From: Pegoplata infirma
Lineage: Eukaryota; Arthropoda; Insecta; Diptera; Anthomyiidae
Assembly (NCBI GenBank): GCA_963921195.1
Contig: OY992537.1
Location: 125,041,347-125,105,346, forward strand
DNA: 64,000 nucleotides
Direction: 5' to 3'
Shown here one piece after another: positions 10,790 to 22,327 of this stretch. How positions within the stretch are numbered: the stretch's first letter is position 1; each line of letters starts with the position of its first letter. Below the pieces are notes generated by a model, which saw nothing but the letters and a program-made list of their open reading frames with translations, did not search any database and had not been told where the DNA came from. The position numbers and the translations under genes were made by a program.

Positions 10790-11693
10790 TGATCTTTCAC
10801 ATTTTTACTCGGTTATTTTCCCCGTAATTTAAGGGAATTATGTCAATTTTTTATTATAATTATATCCATTTTTTTTTGGTAATAGCTCCTACAACCGTTA
10901 TGAGGATTGTGACTGAATTCATTTCGGATTTAATCCCTATAACGCAAATGGGGAAAATATCTGTGGGGCCTTTCTCAGGGGAACCTACTGGTAGTCTACA
11001 TTCATAATTTTTAATCTCGTTCAAGATACAAACTTGTGTTTTTAAAGCTTTCGTACAGTAGTTTTTCACGTTATTTTAGGATCGGCTCATTTTTATATTT
11101 AAAAAATTTTCCAAAAATCCCAGATTCTTGATAATTTCTGTAAGTTTTTGGGAACCACTTTTCTAGATGTTATTTTAAGTTTTGCTGCTTTTGTTGGTTT
11201 TTTTTTCTTTCATACATATTTTTACTAAAAGAACTTAATATAACTGGAGGTTGCTTTAAATAATATGCAAGAGCAGAGGCTGTATGCCTGCTAGTACCAT
11301 GTTTGGCTACTATTTTTATTATATATTTTCTTTTTTGGTTCTATGCCATGCGTAGAATCTTATAATATTGTTGTTTAACCAACAATAACAACACCAGCAT
11401 CTTATTGTTAGTATGAAGTGAAGATGCGTATTATGCCTACATATATATATCCGGTTCCATATAATAATGGTTTGTTACAAGCGCTGATATTGCTGTTGTA
11501 AAAACCAATGTAACCAATCTGCATTATAAAAATTGTGAATATTCATAGGTTTCAAAGTCTATATTTAGACTTAATGGATTTTTTTAGTTTTTAAACATAA
11601 AAAAAAATAAACCATGGTATAACATGCAAAAATCAACTGCTGCAAACAAACAGAAAATTGTCTTATAAAATTTTCTTTTTGGTTTTCTAAATT
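10790..11693. other. AT-rich spacer without recognised gene
   Basis: A 69-residue open frame on the minus strand (10860-11069) has no recognisable domain. A few CAACAATAACAACA runs lie near 11380. Nothing else was identified. Confidence 0.5.
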
Positions 11694-11985
11694 TGGAAAA
11701 TCTAAATAAAACAAGAAAGTACCAGGTAAATTGTGAAATTAAATATTTTACAATTTTATTTTGATTTTTAACTTTTTTTCAAAAGCTTTTTGTATTATTT
11801 TAGTTTTTAAAATTAGTTCTAGATTAATATTAAAGTTCGTTTCTTAAGTCTTTCGTTTTATATTTAAGAATTTCACATTTTTTCTTAAAGTATGACTGGA
11901 AAATCTAAATAAAATAAGAAAGTACCAGACTAGTTGCAAAATTAAATATTTTGAAATTTTATTTTGAGTTTTAAACATTTTTGCA
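11694..11985 (+). repeat. Direct repeat pair, about 90 bp, 203 bp apart
   Basis: GGAAAATCTAAATAAAA, AAGAAAGTACCAG and AAATTAAATATTTT recur in the same order at about 11695 and 11898. The copies differ by several substitutions, so the duplication is not recent. Confidence 0.6.
11802..11883 (+). repeat. 82-bp segment duplicated at 19317/20435-20510 (empty site of FB-C)
   Basis: TAAAGTTCGTTTCTTAAGTC and TATTTAAGAATTTCACATTT here recur at about 20449-20504, and the preceding AAAATTAGTTCTA recurs at 19322, immediately left of FB-C copy 1. This segment is therefore the unfilled counterpart of the FB-C target. Confidence 0.75.
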
Positions 11986-13167
11986 AAAGTTTTTGAATTA
12001 CACTGTGCTACAAAAAACCCATAATCGAATATACTTTTAAAATGAGGTAGTTAAGGTTGTAGGTCTCGTCGAAAAGATCACAAAAATGCCCATCAAACTT
12101 GCCAGAAACCCTCAAATTTTAAAGCTATTGTCAAAAACGTTTTTTGGGAGTTTTCTCACTAAACCACGTGTAACTTTAACATTTTTCAACCGATTTTGTA
12201 TTTTTCAACTGTTTTGGATAGAATAAGGATTGGGCTTTTCATGAGTGTGAATTGGTTTATACATATAAGAAAGATATGTATTGATTTTTTCAACAATAAC
12301 TAATTTTTGTTATTTTTTTGAAAATTTTTTGAGTTTATCGATTTTTTCTGCTATAGTTTGTTCAACAACATTTATATAAATAAAGGTATTCCTAAAGAAA
12401 ATTTAATTGTTAATACGGTGAGCTTTATGCCAAAAAAATCCGATAACAATTGACAGAGTTGTGATAATTTTTCTAAAAAAGAAAATTAAGATTTTGTATG
12501 AAATTGCCGTGCGGATAACCCAGGCAAAAAAATAAACGAACATACTGAGAGGACGCGTATCATTATTTTAAAGGTTTTTGACCTCCTGAATTCGAATTTT
12601 ACCTTGAAATTGCGCCATCTTATTAAGTTTTTGATATATCAATTTATGTTAAATATCTCAAAACCCTGACGAGATAGAGCAATTTAAAGGCCAGATTCGG
12701 ATTCAGAGCGCCAAAAACCTTTACAAATATTGTACATGACCATTTATGATAAATTTATTTTTTTTGCCTGGGTTGTCTGAACGGCGATTACCTGCAAAAT
12801 CTTAATTTTCTTTTTTAGAAAAATTATCACAACTCTGTCAATTATTATCCGACTTTTTCAGGATTAAAAGTATCGTATTAATAATTAAATTATCTTTAAA
12901 AAAACGCTCATAAATATAAAGGTTGTTAAACGAACTATAGTAGAAAAAAATCGATAAACTTGAACAATTTTCAAAAAATAACAAAAAAAAAAGTGATTTT
13001 ATAGAAAAAATCAATAGATATCTTTCTTTTACGTATTGACCAATTCACACACATGGAAAGCCCTATCCTTTTTCTATCCAAAACAGTTTAAACATTTTAA
13101 ATCTATTGAAAATTTTCTGAATTACACAAGGTTTAATGAGAAAAGTCCATGGTCTGGAATAAATCCA

Positions 13168-15357
13168 CCCCAGTTGGCAACGTCCTCGAGCCATCCTCAG
13201 TGACGGAGCGGTGACATGTCAGAGCCACTGCTGACATCCACAAGACATCTCTATGTACTGGGTTGAGGACAGTTTCATACAAATTTTCAAAATGTCCTCA
13301 CTCAAAGTCAGCAGTGGTTAGGGCTGACCTTCTGGGGACATGTCACCTAAGAATTCTTTGGGGAAATGTCTGACGTAGGCAGACACCGGAAAACTTTTTA
13401 TTTTTTGTTTTTATCAAAGATATTTATCGTAGAAGTTCAAAAAATTTTTAATTATTCAAACAAAAAAAAAATAATAAAAAGTTTTTAATTTAAAAATTTT
13501 CCTCATGATCGAAATAAAAAACCAAACAAAAAAAAAACGTTTTCCAAAAAAGATATTTATGAAAAGTTCAAAAAATAAAACGTTTTTTTGATTGTTTTAA
13601 ATTTAATTTATGTTCAAATTCTTTTGTTATTATTTGAATTTTTGTTATTTTAAAAATTCAAAATAATTTCTGTAAAAGCAAGAAATTGGAATCTGCCAAG
13701 CAAATTTCGATGGAAATTGAAGTTATCGGCGTGCAACAAATGAGGGATGATTCAAACAATATTGGTATGCATTTAGTTATGTATTCAACATATTTTTTCA
13801 GAGATAAAATCTATATTTAATTAAACAACTTTTGCTTCCTTTCATGGCTTAATTTCTTCCAAGAGGATAGCTTTCGGAAAACTTTTTTGATAATAGTCGC
13901 AACTTAAACCACTTCCGTGCGAAAAGTTTAGATTTTAATTTGATTGACTACCATACATTTTCTGCCGAAGCGATTATCTTTTAATATTCGTGATCTGCGA
14001 CCTAAAAACAGTAACTCCAAACAAAATTGGACCACTATGTCCCATCCTTCCTTTTGTTATTATTTGGAAATTTGCCCCTTAAAGATAACGCGGTTTTTGC
14101 CAAAGCTATTTATATTCCGCAGTGACTATTATGATCTTATACTTTATAATAGTGATTCTTTGAGAATTTGGATCTCGAAGCCGCTTTCTTGGCCCTAATT
14201 TGGCTTGACAAGTAAAGATCCTTCTGTCCCTAAAATGTAGATGATAAGTTCACAAACTTGGAGGACTTACAGTAGGTAAGTGGTTCCAAATAGAGACTTA
14301 TTGAATATTAGGTTTTGTTTAACACTATTATTTAATTTGGTATAACATTTACCCTTTAGTTAACTTGGACAAAAATAATCAAACCCCTTTATTCACTTAA
14401 TGGATTAAAAAGTTTAATTAAGTTTACAATAAGTTTGGCGGGTATAGATCTTATTTAAAAGACGCTCCAAATACGTTTCCAATGGAGTGCTACTCAAATT
14501 TATTGGACCAAAAGTGACAAAGATATGAAGGATTCAATTCATATTACAAGTTTATTTTAGTTAACATATTTCCAATTATATTTTTCTACAAAAAAAAAAC
14601 GTTTTTTTGGGTTTTATGTTTTTTTTTTTTTTTTGTACGATAAATATCTTTTTTAAATTTTGTGGAAAACGTTTTTTTTGTATTTTTATATTTTTTTGTT
14701 TTGGAAAGAAAAATATATTTTGAACTTGTGATGAAAATACAAAAAAATATAACAGACAAATATTTTATTTTGAACAAAATATTTTTTTTTATTTTTGATG
14801 AAAACTTTAAATTTTGTGTTTTTGGTTTTTAAAATCCGGTGTCTGGACGTAGGGCATGCGAAAATACAAAAAAATTTCGTATTTCCTTTAGTTTTTACTT
14901 TTATCCATTTTCCTTTATAAATTATCTTTCTCATATTTAGAAAAAACTTTTCGCCTTTTTTAGTCCCAACTGGATTTGAACCTGGAACCTCCAGTTTATT
15001 AGTCCCACACCTAACTACTTTTTCCACACTTTATTTTGAAAATTGTTTGTCTATTTATTACTTTTATTCTACTTGTTAGATTTTGATTTCATTTTAAATA
15101 AATCGATAATATTGCCATCTTTTTCTTGGAAATTGAAGAGTTGCCCAGATTTAAAATTCTAATTTAATATACTGCTATTCTGAAGACATTTCCTTTTAGA
15201 CGTCTTAGAGGAATTGTCCACACTCTTAAAGCAAACATTCAGTGCTGACAATGTTGGGACATGTCATCAAGGATTACCAATGACTTGCCAGAACCTGAAG
15301 ACATTTCCTCAAGGAATCACTGTGGAAATTTCCTCAGTGACACATTTTCCAACTGGG
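13168..15357. mobile_element. Inverted-repeat element (CCCAGTTGG ends) inserted in FB-A copy 1
   Basis: CCCAGTTGG at 13168 and CCAACTGGG ending at 15357 form short terminal repeats. TGACGTAGGCAGACACCGGA (13370) and TCCGGTGTCTGGACGTAG (14834) are inverted inner partners. Edges relative to FB-A (13148 and about 15414) lie slightly outside these repeats, so the exact boundary is uncertain. The interior is A/T-run-rich, contains a tRNA-like domain near 14960, and has no supported ORF; 84- and 113-residue frames show no domain. Confidence 0.55.
14960..15030 (-). repeat. tRNA-like (SINE-type) domain
   Basis: On the minus strand, GTAGTTAGGTGTGGG is followed about 35 bp later by GGTTCAAATCC, a good pol III box B. 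The stems do not form a complete cloverleaf, so it is more likely a SINE head or tRNA relic than a tRNA gene. Confidence 0.55.
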
Positions 15358-17004
15358 ACATTAAAAATAATCTTTAGAAATACAATGTTTTCTTCTTCAA
15401 TCACAAACCCTTAACCCAAAAAAACGTTTTTTGACAATAACTCTAAAATTTGAGGGTGTCTGGCAAGTTTAATGGGCATTTTTGTGATCTACTGTACAAG
15501 ACCAAAAACCTATACTATCCCAGTCAGAAAAATACAATCGGGTCAGTGTCTTCAAAGCGTTGGCGACAGTGGCCCAAACGCTGGCATAACGTCGGCTATA
15601 CAAATTTACAACGTCTCCCCAACGACTAAATGATAACGTCGGAGTACGGTCTGGCGACGCTATTTTCTGACGTCGGCAAGGCGTTGGATTTATAAATTTT
15701 ACAGTGACCTCCCAATGTCAAAAAATAACGTCAGAGGATGGTTTTTCGATGCTTTTGTACATCTTAAAGAAAATAATATATGAGCAAATATTTTCCAAGA
15801 CGAACTTTTATACTCATCTGGATTTGTTGTGGTTTTTCTTTGTTTTTAACCATTTTATGTATTTTTTTAATAAATATTCGACCGAAAAATTTCCAAAGAA
15901 AAAATGTGGCAGTGAAAAAAAGTACTGTGGTAACTGTTTATTACGCTTTTTTTAATAACAAAATTGAATTTTTTTTAAATTGATGTCATATGTATTGTTT
16001 CTTACAATACAGCAGCAGGAAACTGCTGCACAAAAAAAAAAAAAAAAAAACAGCAAAACCAAAAGTTTTTGGTATTGGTATAAAAGAGAGCAGAATTTAA
16101 GACAAGAAAAAACATTGAAATTCCATATTAAATTCAAAACATTGATTTGAAAATAAATTTTCTAACATTTTATTTAAAACTAGCTGGACCAGGTCCGCGC
16201 TGCTGGGCCAGCTTGTAGCCTTTAGTTCCACTCTCGGTAAGCATTATCTATAGAGAAATCTCAACAAAATCGGTTCAGCCATTTTTGCGTGATTGCGAAA
16301 CGGGCAGACGTAACGCTAAGTATAGTACAAAGCAGATTTGTCATTTTAGGCATCTTTATCGAATTGCGTCCTCGGTTAGTACTATCTGTGCTGCAAATTT
16401 AATTGAAATCGGTTTAGCACTTTTTTTGTGATTGCGGAAGAGGAAGAAATTACTTTTTATTTAATAAAAAAAGAAGTGCCATTTTTATACCCCTTTGCGA
16501 ATCGCCCTATTATATGACCCACAGTTCCCGCTCGATTAGTGCTATCTTAGTGACAGATTCGGCTTACAAGGGAAGTCTCCCTTTTGTCACCCGCGGATCT
16601 TTATGGAATTGGTTTTATTTTGTAGAGCAGAAAAAATAAAGGGAAACGTATTTTTTTTTAGCGGCCCAAATTCATATTTAGGGGGTTAAAAGGAGGGGGG
16701 AAGACAAGGCCATTTTTCAGTTTTTTTTCATTTATCTCCTATATTATGCAAAGAAACCTAGTCATGTTACATACCAAATGAAAGGTCTTTGGAAAACCTA
16801 TTTACGTGTGCTAAGAACGTGTCCAAACATGCAAAACTTTTTGTCATATTGAGTAAAATACCAAAATTTTTAGACATTTTTGTTAATAAGTCGAAAAATA
16901 TTAACCTTTTTTTTAACCCGTTGTTAGCACCACGAGATAGGTATTTTTAATACCTTTAATACGATGCCACACATGTCTATATTAATTTTGGTTAAATAGG
17001 CGTA

Positions 17005-18647
17005 GGTTAGGTTAGGTTAGGTTAGGTTGTAAGTGGCTGCTGACGTTTTACGTCAACACACGTAGACTCTGAGGTCCATTGTGATACCACGGGATCGTAA
17101 TAGGTTTCCCTACTAGTCCCTGTCGTTAAACCAGTTTGAGCTTCTTATGAAACTCCTTAGATGTTGAATTTTGACATCCGACAAATCTGAAAGATCGTAC
17201 AGCTCCCTAGATCCCAGTGAAGCAAGTCGCTGACCAGAAAGTGCCGGGCAATGGCAAATAAAGTGTTCGATAGTTTCCAACTCCTCTTCATCCATGCAAC
17301 TTCGGCAAAAGTCATTCGACGGCACATTTAACCGCTCTGCGTGCTTCCCTATAAGACAGTGTCCGGTAATTATAGAAACCACCGTTGAAATCTCTCCTCT
17401 TGGAAGCGATATCAGCTCACTTGTGCGCCCCTGATTAAGAGAAGGCCAAATCAGTCGTGTTGTCTCACACGTCCATCCATTTGCCCATCTTTGATTAGTC
17501 TCCGTCGCAGAACAAAGCCGTAGGTTTTGCTTGCAAGTTTCTAGAGGCGTACCAACACATTCCAATTCTGTTGGAACCTGTAAGGTAGTTCCTAGTCTTG
17601 CAAGCTCATCGGCTTTGCAATTCCCTGGAATGTCTCTGTGCCCTGGGACCCATATGAGTCGTATGTTAAACTGCTTGGCCATCTCATTTAAAGACGTGCG
17701 GCAGTTAAGGGCAGATCTTGTTTTCAGAAACATTGAATCCAGGGACTTGACCGCGGCTCGACTGTCAGTATAGATGTTGACTGCGGTTGTAGACAAGACA
17801 TTGCAGCTCAACCAGTCAGCCACTTCTTTTATTGCCAGCATCTCTGCCTGGTAAACACTGCAATGATCTGGCAATCTACGAGCCAGGCTCAACCCAAGCT
17901 CTTCCGAATAGACTCCAAAGCCCACTTGTTCGTGCAGCCTCGATCCATCTGTGTAAAAATTTATGGTAGCTCCACTACCCGGAGTATCCCCCATCCAAGA
18001 CTCCCTGGATGGTATCATAGTGGTAAAGTGGCGCTCAAAGAGGCTCAAAGAGGGAGCACAGTCCACATTTTGTGGTATTGTTATCTTTTTCAAGATTGCG
18101 CTATGGCCACAATCACTGCTCCTCCATTGCAGCGTGCTATTAAGTCGAATTGCCGACGCAGCCGCATACTGCCTACCCAATATGTCCAAGGGTATCAGGT
18201 GAAGGAGGATTTCTAATGCAGCCGTAGGTGTAGTACGAAGAGCACCAGTGATGCACATTGACGCCATTCTCTGTACCTTCGTGATAAAGACAAAGTTCGC
18301 TTTTGTTTCCAAAGCAGGCCACCAGACAATGATTCCATACAGCAAAATTGGACGCACCACTGCTGTATAGATCCAATGAACGACTTGAGGGCTAAAACCC
18401 CATCGTTTTCCAATGGCCCTTTTACAGGAATACAAAGCAATCGTTGCTTTTCTCACCCGTTCCTCAATATTACGCCTGAAATTCAGCTTCCTATCTAGAA
18501 ATACACCAAGATACTTGGCTCCATCTGAGAAGGTGATTTCAGTACCGTCCAGAGAAATAGGATCAAAAGCAGGAATCTTATTTTTCCTTGTAAACAAAAC
18601 AAGCTCTGTTTTACTAGGATTAACTCCTAGGCCACAGTCTCTTGGCG
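17005..18647 (-). mobile_element. 5'-truncated RNase H-bearing LINE, TTAGG-type tail, 12-bp TSD
   Basis: TAAATAGGCGTA flanks both sides (16993-17004 and 18648-18659). On the coding strand the 3' end is a 5-bp tandem tail, (AACCT)n, seen on the plus strand as GGTTAGGTTAGGTTAGG at 17005-17028. The reading frame is open right up to the 5' junction, showing the truncation occurred at integration rather than by later decay. A decayed relative is at 2098-2375. Confidence 0.88.
17113..18647 (-). CDS. LINE ORF2 C-terminal part: RT thumb, RNase H, Cys/His motif (partial)
   Basis: The product is the C-terminal half of a LINE polyprotein. The frame is open from the 5' junction; residue numbers below count from the TTG at 18597, which is not a real start. 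Residues 29-95 hold the RT tail (AKYLGVFLDRKLNF, VVRPILLYGIIVWWPAL). Residues 212-337 are RNase H with all acidic residues in place: D217 (YTDGS), E252 (AEMLAI), D278 (YTDSRAA) and D330 (KADELA), with H320 in VPGH. Residues 431-450 form a CX2C-X10-H-X4-C cluster. Endonuclease and the catalytic RT core are absent, so it cannot mobilise itself. The RNase H domain and the ITKVQRMASMCITGALRTTP block suggest the LOA/I-like group rather than Jockey; this is inference. It stops at TAG (17113) with about 85 bp of 3' UTR before the tail. Confidence 0.9.
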
Positions 18648-19195
18648 TAAATAGGCGTAAATAGTAAAGAACTGAAAAAGGTCAATTTCCCCCCATACAA
18701 ATCGACCCCCACTAAAAATGAGTTTGGGCCGCTAAAAAAAAGTACGTGTCGAATTAATTTTCGTTCTTAACAAAATATCCAAATTTCATGAAGATCGGAG
18801 GGTGACACCAGGGAGACTTCCCTTGTTAGCCGTTTTTGCGTGATTGCAAAACACGCAGGCATAATTTTTAATTAAATTCGGAGTTTTTCCTTGTCTCGAG
18901 TTTATATTATCCTAAGAGGGGTGGTATTTTTTATAATAATTTTTAATTTTCTTTAGAATGCTGTTAATTTTTTTACCAAACCAAAGACTTGTTTATTTAA
19001 ATCTAAAAAATCAATAAACTTGAAAATAGTTGTAAATTTATTAAATACAGTGCTGCCGCAGCACTGAAGGAGTGATGCTGACGCAACACGGGTGATACAA
19101 AAAAACAGTATTGGGGCAACGCTATATTTTTATAACCGTCGGCAATTTCTGACTGGGATGTCACATCCGAAGTATTTTTTCACTGTAGCACAGTG

Positions 19196-19335
19196 TTATT
19201 ATAAGGTCTATTCGATTACCCAAATATCTTACTATTTTTTACTACAACTGGAAAGTTTTGTTTACTTTTTGGATTGAAAATTTCCAGCTGTAAGGTATAG
19301 ATAGACCTATAAGTAGTTTTCAAAATTAGTTCTAT
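19196..19335. other. Spacer between FB-A copy 1 and FB-C copy 1
   Basis: No element recognised except the last about 20 bp, which duplicate 11802-11821. Confidence 0.4.
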
Positions 19336-20431
19336 GGGCCATTCCAGAAAATTTAGCTTAAATTTTAGTCATTTTTGGAAATGGTGTCTCAGATTAATTT
19401 GAACCTTGACACATATATAGCCCTCATAAATATGATATATGTACCATATATCGTTTTTTTTACATTTGGTGTATTTAACGAATTATGGCGGGTCAAAGAT
19501 TGACTTTTTAAGCAAAAGTAAGAAATATACATCACGTTTAAAGAGCTGTAACTTCTTAACCAATGACCCGATTTTCACAAATTTAGGCTCATGTGAAAGC
19601 TGGGGTTCTCTTTTAGAAAATATTTTTAAAATAACACAGTTTTTTTACAGAAATGATGCAAAAATGCAAAAACATTTTTTCTTTTCGAATATTTAAAAAA
19701 ACACATCTTCGATTTTTTTTTTTTAATTCTGGTGAAAAATAACAATGTTTTGTATAACATATTGAAAATTCAGAGTGGGATCTCCATGGGATCAAAAAAT
19801 ATTCTATTTAAAGTACGAGGTTCTCATATTTTTCCCTTAGAAAATTTAAATTTCTAATGTTTTAAAAATTTTAATAGTATAATTTTCTTTGAAAATTTAA
19901 ATTTTTATATTGAAGAAACAAAAAATTTTAATTTTCTAAGGTAAAATTTAAGAACTTCGTACTAAAACCAGAATATTTTTTGATCCCATTGGGATCCCAC
20001 TCTGAATTTTGGACATGTTGTACAAAACAGTATTGTTTATCACCAAACGTTTTTTTTTAAAAATCGAAGATGTGTTTTTTTAAATATTCGCAAAAAAAAA
20101 ATGTTTTTGAATTTTTGCAACACTTCTGAAAAAAACCGTATGCTTTTGAAAATATTTTCTAAAAGAAGAAGAATTAAGAATTATACGAGCCATTACTTGT
20201 GATAATCGGATTACTAGTTAAAAAGTTAGAGCACGTTAATCGTCATGTATTTTTCTGACTTTTGCTAAAAAAGTCGAACTTTGACCCGCGATAATTTGAA
20301 AACTACAGCAAATTTTGAAAATCCAAAAATGCAACATATCTCATATAAACGTGGATATCGATGAGCCAAATTCTCAGTGGCGTCCAAAGGCATGTTTCCG
20401 AACAGTGGGGCGAAAATTTTTGGAATTACCC
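19336..20431. mobile_element. FB-C foldback element, copy 1, 4-bp TSD
   Basis: It starts GGGCCATTCCAGAAAATTT and ends AAATTTTTGGAATTACCC, flanked by CTAT on both sides (19332-19335 and 20432-20435). Nearly the whole length is two inverted arms around a centre near 19870: GACCCGATTTTCACAAATTT (19566) pairs with the right-arm GTGATAATCGGATTACTAG (20199) region, and CAGAGTGGGATC (19770) pairs with GATCCCACTCTG (19991). A second copy lies inverted at 56959-58067. Small frames inside are arm translations with no domain. Confidence 0.88.
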
Positions 20432-20510
20432 CTATATAAACATTATTAAAGTTCGTTTCTTAAGTCTTTCGTTTCATATTTAAGAATTTCACATTTTTTC
20501 GATTAAGACA

Positions 20511-21705
20511 CTTTTTGGTTGAAAAATATATTATTATTCAATTACTATTATTATTCTTAAAGTTTTTTTGCTCAATGTGATTTAGAAGGGAAAATACCAA
20601 AAAGGTATTTAGGCAACTAAGAGATGTGGTAGAGAAAAGGGGAAGATCCGTTGTTTTAAGAAAACAATTTGTTGATAAATGTATTTTTTATTTTTTTTTT
20701 TAATTTTTAATTAGCTTCTACTAAATAACTAATAAAATATTTTCATAACTTTTTCATTACAGCTTCTGTCTTAACAATTTTTTTGCCTTTTACAAAAAAT
20801 TATTCATAAAATAAATATATAAAAAAAATTAATAATTAAAAAATTAAATATTTTGTGGTTAAAAAAAAACACACATTTTTGCATATAATTTATAACCAAC
20901 TTAAAGTGCTAAATCAAGTGATTTTTTTTATATGTGTTCATCGCCAATAAATTCATTGAAAAAAAGCTATTAAAAAAAACGTTTACATTAATTATCATAT
21001 TTTAACACCAAAATAATTAAAAAACAAATTGAAGAAGTAAAAAACAAACCTCAAGTATATTTATATTTATGCATCAAGGATTTTTCTTACGGAGAAATGT
21101 TTAACATCATTATATAGGTAAATATTTAAAATTATTATTAGCATTTGCTTTTTATGTTTAATTATTCAAATTTGTATTATTTTTTTTTTTTTCATTATTT
21201 TATTATTTAAATAATTGTTAACGTAACTACTAACCACTTTATTGTCATTTGTATTTGAGGGATTTTTTTTTTTTGTGTTTGATTTATGGTGGCTATTTAA
21301 GCAGAACCACATTATAATGCAATTTCAAAAATATATATTTTATTTTTCAAGGTTAAAATATATTATTTAATATAAAACATCGATATGGTATAAAATTATG
21401 ACCTCAGCGACTATTTTGCTGAAGCAAAGTGTTAACTGCAACTTCTTATCTAAAGCTTAATTAGTCTGTAAGTGACCTATAAAAATAAGAAGGGATAAGA
21501 AATTATTTGCTTTTTTAAATCACAAATTAATTCTGTAAAAAATCATTTGTAAATTTTCTGATTAGTTTTTAAAAAAATTTATTGACTTTTAAACACCCTC
21601 CTTTCAAGCAATATTAGGTTTTATAAAAATGGCGACAAAATCGGGTAATAACATTACATTCCTTTTTATTTAGAACTTTAACTGTGCGATTTGCTATCTC
21701 GGTCG
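20511..21705. other. AT-rich spacer, possibly unique or intronic sequence
   Basis: Extremely AT-rich with A and T runs. No repeat partner within the window and no coding signal. Confidence 0.5.
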
Positions 21706-21800
21706 AAGTGAGTGACTACAAAATTTGTACGTAAAACAAAAACAAAAAACTCAAATTTGTTTTTGTTTTACGTACAAAATTTCTATTCACTCACTTTTTA
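21706..21800. repeat. Hairpin inverted repeat
   Basis: GTGAGTGACTACAAAATTTG at 21707 is the inverse of CAAAATTTCTATTCACTCAC near 21780. The inner arms are ACGTAAAACAAAAAC / GTTTTTGTTTTACGT, with a loop of about 20 bp. Confidence 0.75.
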
Positions 21801-22021
21801 CGATATACTGAATCAGGGCATAAATATCGTTAACACGAAAATCCTAGCTTATCCTGTTTTCAAGTTATTGCAAAAACCTTCCAGTCAAATATCCAAAGGA
21901 TTCTTATAGATTTTGCTATCCTTATTCCAAATCTGCTCTCCTGATTCCAAATCTGCCGCAGCACGTACCGTTTTTGAGATATTCGCTCTTAAAAGTAAAA
22001 AAAATAATTTAGCACATTTGG

Positions 22022-22307
22022 GGATCCACTGTTACATATTCTTAAGTTGCTTCAAAAAAAAAAAAAAAATAAGATTTGATTTCGTGTAAAATGGATTTCC
22101 TGATTCCAAAACTAAAAAAATTTAAAATTTTTCTAGCATGTTCCGTTTCAGTTATTCGCGTGAAAAAATATTCAAACGCGAATATCTGAAAAAAGTAACA
22201 TGCTAGAAGAATTTGGATTGCAGTTTTAGGATCAATACGTCCATTTTATATGATTTCAAGTCATATTTGTTTGAAACAACGTAAGAATATGTAACAGTGG
22301 ACTCCCT
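22022..22307. mobile_element. Small foldback element (about 130-bp arms)
   Basis: GGATCCACTGTTACATATTC at 22022 pairs with GAATATGTAACAGTGGACTC near 22288. Arms continue through AAATGGATTTCCTGATTCC / GGATCAATACGTCCATTT and CTAGCATGTT / AACATGCTAG to a centre near 22165. Non-coding. Confidence 0.75.
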
Positions 22308-22327
22308 ATTTTTTATACTTATAAACA

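Larger units (their letters stand above)
16178..18900. repeat. Older inverted-repeat region flanking the LINE insertion
   Basis: AAGGGAAGTCTCCC and TAGCGGCCCAAA (16580 and 16660) recur inverted at about 18805 and 18725, so 16500-16750 and 18665-18870 are partner arms. TTTTTGCGTGATTGC recurs at 16286 and 18828. The left part begins ACTAGCTGGACCAGG near 16180. The LINE at 17005-18647 lies between the arms. Confidence 0.6.
15529..19157. mobile_element. TIR element (CCCAGTCAGAAA) inserted in FB-A copy 1
   Basis: CCCAGTCAGAAA at 15529-15540 and TTTCTGACTGGG at 19146-19157 are perfect 12-bp inverted repeats. Removing the segment rejoins FB-A sequence as in copy 2 (TATACCATGTCAC), with AT possibly duplicated at the junction. 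The left end is followed by GC-richer CGTTGGCGAC/ACGTCGGC motifs. The interior includes an older inverted-repeat region and the LINE at 17005-18647. No transposase was found. Confidence 0.75.
12001..19195. mobile_element. FB-A foldback element, copy 1, split by two insertions
   Basis: The left end CACTGTGCTAC is at 12001 and the inverted right end GTAGCACAGTG ends at 19195. The element itself consists of 12001-13147, about 15415-15528 and 19158-19195, totalling about 1.3 kb. Comparison with the uninterrupted copy 2 (22440-23596) shows where the two insertions entered. The halves are inverted arms: AACTTGCCAGAAACCCTCAAA (about 12099) versus GAGGGTGTCTGGCAAGTTT (15452), and TGACAGAGTTGTGATAATTT (12450) versus AATTATCACAACTCTGTCA (12822). 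No coding region is supported. The terminus resembles the Transib CACWRTG heptamer, but no 5-bp TSD is seen. Confidence 0.8.

Noticed and set aside
17005..17028. Telomeric TTAGG array
   Set aside because: Only about five units, lying inside a LINE's TSD as its 3' tail; not a telomere.
17531..18664. Plus-strand frames of 80-117 residues over the LINE
   Set aside because: They are antisense shadows of the RNase H/RT frame on the minus strand.
12001..19195. FB-A as a Transib element (CACTGTG resembles CACWRTG)
   Set aside because: No 5-bp TSD and no transposase; heptamer similarity alone is weak.
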